64,000 nt of DNA from Amorphophallus konjac (lineage: Eukaryota > Streptophyta > Magnoliopsida > Alismatales > Araceae), in contig CM040118.1 of assembly GCA_022559845.1 (NCBI GenBank), positions 234,035,224 through 234,099,223 of the forward strand. Reading direction: 5' to 3'. The translations under genes and the position numbers were made by a program. The notes under the pieces were generated by a model, which was not told where the DNA came from, did not search any database, and saw only the letters and a program-made list of their open reading frames with translations. This document shows positions 59,996 through 64,000 of the stretch, piece by piece (the stretch's first letter is position 1; every line of letters starts with the position of its first letter).

Positions 59996-62900
59996 TGTTA
60001 GGGTACTAGGCCCGGATACAGAGGGGGGTGAATGTATCCTTCTATGTATAATGGCCAAATAAAAACTTGGATGCTAGAGATAGACACAGAATAGAACCAA
60101 TTCGATTCAACTCAAATACAAACACTTGGAGCGTGCCTATTCAAGCATCTAGCGGAAGCAGATCAAGCAATTAAACCACTGCTCAATAGATTTTTAGGTG
60201 GTTCGGTCCTCCAGACCTACATCCACCCCTCACTCCCAACAGGAGTGAGGCTTCACTAGCAAACGCTAGAACCAAGCAGACTCATTCTGCAAACAGTTGC
60301 TGCCACACAGCTTGACCAGGGGAACAGCCTCCCCTCTTCCTCCCAACCGGAGGGACACCCAAGTGACTCTCAGCCACTTGGAAACTAGAGGTCGCAGACC
60401 TCCCTTCCTCCAGACCAGGAGGGACCTGACCTCAGTCTAGAGGATCGGAAGTACAAAGGTAATCAGAAAACAAAGGAAAACAATAAATGAAAATAACACA
60501 GCAATCAAAAGGCTGTAAAGATGAAAACACAGATGTGGCTCTCAACGGAGCTGACTGGCCTGGATCTGATCCACGGTCCAGTAGGAACTAGTCTTCAGAT
60601 GAAGCTTCTTCTTCCTCTTCTCTTCTCTCTCACTTTCTTTTTCTCTTAACCCTCACGAGCTCTCTAACTCTCTCTTACTCTTCTTCTCCTTCTGCTCTTC
60701 TTCTCTTTCTTTTCTTCTTCTTTCGCAGGCTCTCTCTATCTCTTCTCTTCTCTGGATCGAATACTCTCTGCTGCTCTCAGACTGGATGTATATACTTTGC
60801 TCCTTTTTTTTTCGATCAGCCTTCTTTAGTGGAAGAAGGATCATATATATAGCAGCAGCAGCAGCAGCTCCTGGGCGCGTGGCTTCCACGTTTTCCCGCC
60901 CAAGGAATTCGCCAGATCCGAGGTAGCTTCATATACGTGTCAGCATCTGCATACCTCGTCCTCCTGGGATCACGAGCCAGGTCATCAATCTCGGTAAGAA
61001 TCCCTGTCAGAGATAGCATCGGATAAGTCATAAGTTTAAGTCTGAACAACATGTACAGACTCTGTGAATGCAAAGCATTGTATAGACTTCAGAAATCAAT
61101 ATAGCAAGTGTGTACAGAGTGAGGGAGTGTATAGACTTAGCAGTCTTCATGCGTGCTAAGTGTATATACTTGCTGAAGAGTGTATTATGATAACAGAAGA
61201 GTGTGTAGACTAAGGCCTTCTGTTCAAGACAAAAGCCAATGTACAGACTTCATGCTGTACAGACTTGATGTTGATCAAAACACCTTTGGACATCAGCCCA
61301 AGGCGTCAACGCTTCCAACGTGCAGCGTCGACGCAGTGAACAAGGCAGGTGATGAACAATGCAAGCACTAGCTTTACCAATGTGTAGACTTCATGAGATG
61401 CAGTGCAAACTCTGTACAGACTTGGTCGTGTAAGGCGACATAAGCAATGGCTGTATATACTTTACTCAATGTATGGACTCCACATAAGAAGCCAACGGCT
61501 GTACAGACTTAGGCAACCTTCAACTCACTGCGATGTACAGACTCTAAAGGACAACAGCCAATGTATGGACTTGCTCAGCCTGAGGCACTGTGTAGACTTC
61601 AGCTCAAGGCCAGTGTATGGACTTGATGAGACACTCATGAGTGTGTAGACTTAGAGTGAGGCATATAGTGTAATACTGCAACAGACTGTATAGACTTTGG
61701 CAAAAGCATGAGACGTACCCTAAGACGATGAAGTCTGTATAGACTTTACTGTGAATGGATGCTCAGTGAGACGCAAGTTGAGACGATGCAGTGTACAAAT
61801 TTCATGTAATGTATGCAGACGTTGAACAATAGAATGTGTAGACTTTGTCATGAGACGCTGAACAAGACACTCCAATGAATAGACTTGCTGGATGCACTGT
61901 AGACAATGTATAGACCTTGAAGGCTAACAAGCGTCCTCAGTGTACAGACTTGGGCTGTACAGACTTTGACTCAAATGTGCATATGAGACGCTGAATGAGA
62001 CAATTCACTGTATAGACTTGGCCTAAGACAATGCATGAGACGGACTATGTATAAACTTGCGTTACTGTAGCAATGTATATACTTCATGAACAGACGATGT
62101 ACCTACTTGGAGTGGATGCATGCTGTGCAATGTACATACTTTGAAATCATGCAGGCTGATGTGCAGACTTCAGTTGAAACAATGTAGCTACAGTGCAATG
62201 TACATACTTCATGCAATGCAAAGCAGACCAAAGTACAGACTTTCTAAATGCTTCAAGACCATGCACATCAAATGTCTAGACTTCACGAGGTGAACGGCTG
62301 TACATACTTCCTATGTGAAGACAGCCGCTGTACAGACTTTGTTGAAGTGTGAAGGAGTTGAGTGTATAGACTTCGCGATGTGAAGACTTTATCAAAGATA
62401 GCAGGCCGATGTACAGACTTGAGCGAGTCAAGGTCTGTATAGATTTGAAGATCATTCAGCGACCAATGTATAGACTTTCCAATGGAAAGGCTGTACAGAC
62501 TTGAAACAATGGAAGACAACGAGTGTATAGACTTTGAAGTGCAACGTAGGTAAAACTTCCAATGTTCAGACTTCAAAGATGAACGTAGGTAAAGAACCCA
62601 ATGTGCAGACTTGGAAGTGCAACGTAGGAACAGATGCCAATGTACAAACTTTGGCAAGTAACGATGTACAGACTTGCACAGTTCCAGCTGAAGAATGTAT
62701 AGACTTTACCTATTGAATGTGGCTGTACAGACTTGGAGAGTTGAACCCAATGTACAGACTTGTTGATATCAAACCGATGTACATACTTGTAATAAAGCAT
62801 GCAGAAGGTGATGTATATACTTGCCTAAGATGCAGCATGAGACGCTGGCTGAGACGGACGCTGTACAGACTTTAAATGCACTAAGACGCTGAACAAGACA

Positions 62901-63554
62901 GACCGATGTACAAACTTCTAAGTGCTGATAAACTATGTATGGACTTGTCTTGAGATGTTGCATGAGATGGTGCAGGATGTATAGACTTGCATGAGACAGT
63001 CAGTGAGACGCTCAGCAATGTATAGACTTTGAAATGACTGAAGAGGATGTACATGCTTCAAGAGATGCAGCATGCCAATGTATAGACTTCATGAACAAAC
63101 ACATGATGCAATGTGTGGACTTGGTGACACATGCAGACAGATGAGTGTACAGACTATGCCAGCAAGCTACACGATGTGTAGACTTAGAAGTGCCTGCAGC
63201 TGTGCAATGTGCAACCAGTGTATGGACTTGTCGTGCCTACACAGGGCGTTGTACACACTTGCTGCTTGATGCAAATGTGCAGACTCTATAAATGCATATG
63301 AATGCTTTATGCAGCAGATAAACAGTCTGAACTTCAAATGCAATGACTCACAGTGTAAGCAGATAAACTGACTGAACATATGAAAGATTGAATGAACATT
63401 TGAATGACAGACTGAATATAAGAATGACGAAATATAGAATGACTGAATAAAAACTATGGTGACTCACAGTGATTAACTCACATTAAAACCAATCATCACA
63501 AACCCCTAAAGCCAATCATCAAAACCACAAGCCACAGGGGCCAGGGGCACAACA
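59996..63554 (-). repeat. 5' LTR of the 12-kb element
   Basis: 3559 bp, same length and order as the 3' LTR: hairpins 60228-60430, pyrimidine-rich stretch, TATATATA at about 60844-60851 (minus), and the TGTA(C/T)AGACTT array 61035-63290. The ATG of gag lies 130 bp inside the element. Confidence 0.93.
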
Positions 63555-63819
63555 GGCATTTTTCGATACTCTGTTTCTATTCCAGATAACAGAGGTGGGT
63601 GCCGGAGCATCCCTCCCATTCTTCTCCCTTCACCCCTCTACTGATATGCTCTCTATGGGTTTGTAATGTGCCAGGCGATGATATGAGCCTGTGATTTTTA
63701 CTTTAGCCTCTGGCTTATCCCCACTCTACCTCTTTTCTCATTCTTGAGCTGGGAATGTAACCGGCTCTGTGCGACAACGCCAAGCCGTATTCACGTATGT
63801 GATCTCGTCCGATTATTAT
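63555..63819 (+). repeat. 3' LTR of the Tat element, right part
   Basis: Continues 51401 and matches 4399-4660 (GGCATTTTTCGATACTC...GTGATCT). It stops at 63819, where another LTR begins; the homologous 5' LTR continues with ACTTTGTAATGAGC instead. Confidence 0.9.
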
Positions 63820-64000
63820 TGTAACGCTCGGTAATTTTGGAATAAGAATAAAAATATACATAATGATAAATACATACTCTTATAAGTATATGATGTTTAA
63901 TAAATAAATTTTATTTAAATAAATAAATGTCCAAGTGATATTACTTTAGGCTAAATAGGAACCCAATTATTTATGAAAACGATAGTATTGTCTAGCTAAG
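63820..64000. mobile_element. Start of another LTR, cut by the window edge
   Basis: TGTAACGCTCGGTAATTTTGG begins exactly where the alignment of the two Tat LTRs breaks, and TGTAACGC is a common start for plant Ty3/gypsy LTRs. Only 181 bp are visible, AT-rich with TAAATAAAT stretches. If it is an insertion, ATTAT (63815-63819) would be its target-site copy. Strand unknown. Confidence 0.6.

Larger units (their letters stand above)
51402..63554 (-). mobile_element. Non-autonomous Sirevirus-like element: long gag, no pol
   Basis: 12,153 bp: two LTRs of 3559 bp, primer-binding site next to 59996, a gag frame (59866-57347), and a polypurine tract next to 54960. Flanks are AGCAT (51397-51401) and GGCAT (63555-63559); the 5' LTR of the host element has GGCAT at that place, so one base mutated. 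The 5036-bp internal region contains no protease, integrase, RT or RNase H motif on either strand, so the element must depend on enzymes from another. LTRs differ at about 2 % in the first 450 bp. Confidence 0.92.
3569..63819 (+). mobile_element. Giant Tat/Ogre-like Ty3/gypsy element, split by later insertions
   Basis: The element starts at 3569 with TGTTGGCACCC; the same start recurs at 50538 as the 3' LTR. Between them are an upstream ORF, gag, protease, reverse transcriptase, RNase H, a second RNase H and integrase on the plus strand, then about 10 kb (insertions removed) of 3' region with tandem arrays and an antisense gene. A second RNase H between RT-RNase H and integrase is diagnostic of the Tat lineage, and giant size with an ORF before gag is known for Ogre-type members. 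Four complete insertions (17874, 31521, 35787, 51402) and one at 63820 break it. Coding frames are full of stops, so it is dead. Confidence 0.85.

Overview
The window is plant nuclear DNA built almost entirely of LTR retrotransposons inserted into one another. The evidence is plant-type Ty3/gypsy and Ty1/copia polyproteins, primer-binding sites matching the 3' end of initiator methionine tRNA, 2-3.6 kb LTRs, and long 3' untranslated regions with satellite-like arrays. I find no host gene, rRNA, tRNA or CRISPR array. The nesting suggests a large-genome flowering plant; nothing in the sequence fixes the species.

Layout, from the outside in. Level 0: a minus-strand Ty3/gypsy element (gag 1-681, LTR 881-3568) runs off the left edge and is cut at 3568. 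Level 1: a giant Tat/Ogre-like Ty3/gypsy element on the plus strand starts at 3569: 5' LTR 3569-6735, upstream ORF, gag-pro-RT-RNaseH-second RNaseH-integrase to 16271, then a very long 3' region with a 128-bp array, a 120-bp array and a spliced antisense gene, and finally a 3' LTR split into 50538-51401 and 63555-63819. Without its insertions about 20.8 kb of it lies in the window. Level 2, inserted in the Tat element: a minus-strand Sirevirus-like copia element (17874-28875, target-site duplication TGGAC), a minus-strand solo LTR (31521-34167, GTTTC), another minus-strand solo LTR (35787-49405, ACGGG), a minus-strand gag-only non-autonomous element (51402-63554, AGCAT/GGCAT) and the first bases of one more LTR (63820 onward). 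Level 3: a nearly intact plus-strand chromodomain Ty3/gypsy element (37959-48765, GCAAG) inside the second solo LTR.

Hand comparison of LTR pairs agrees with the nesting order: about 4-5 % difference in the part of the Tat LTRs that I compared, about 2 % for the two level-2 elements, and only four differences noticed in 3098 bp for the level-3 element.

The most interesting signals lie in the non-coding parts. (1) Ty3/gypsy LTRs carry arrays of small hairpins whose two arms change together (ACGCC/GGCGT in one family, GCGGTCC/GGGCCGC in another). (2) The Sirevirus-like LTRs carry dense arrays of a family-specific 10-12 bp motif upstream of the TATA box, and a second series of covarying hairpins downstream of it. 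(3) The 12-kb element has kept a long gag with six zinc knuckles but has no pol at all. (4) A multi-exon antisense gene with visible GT-AG introns lies in the 3' region of the Tat element, and its reading frame rejoins exactly across two later insertions.
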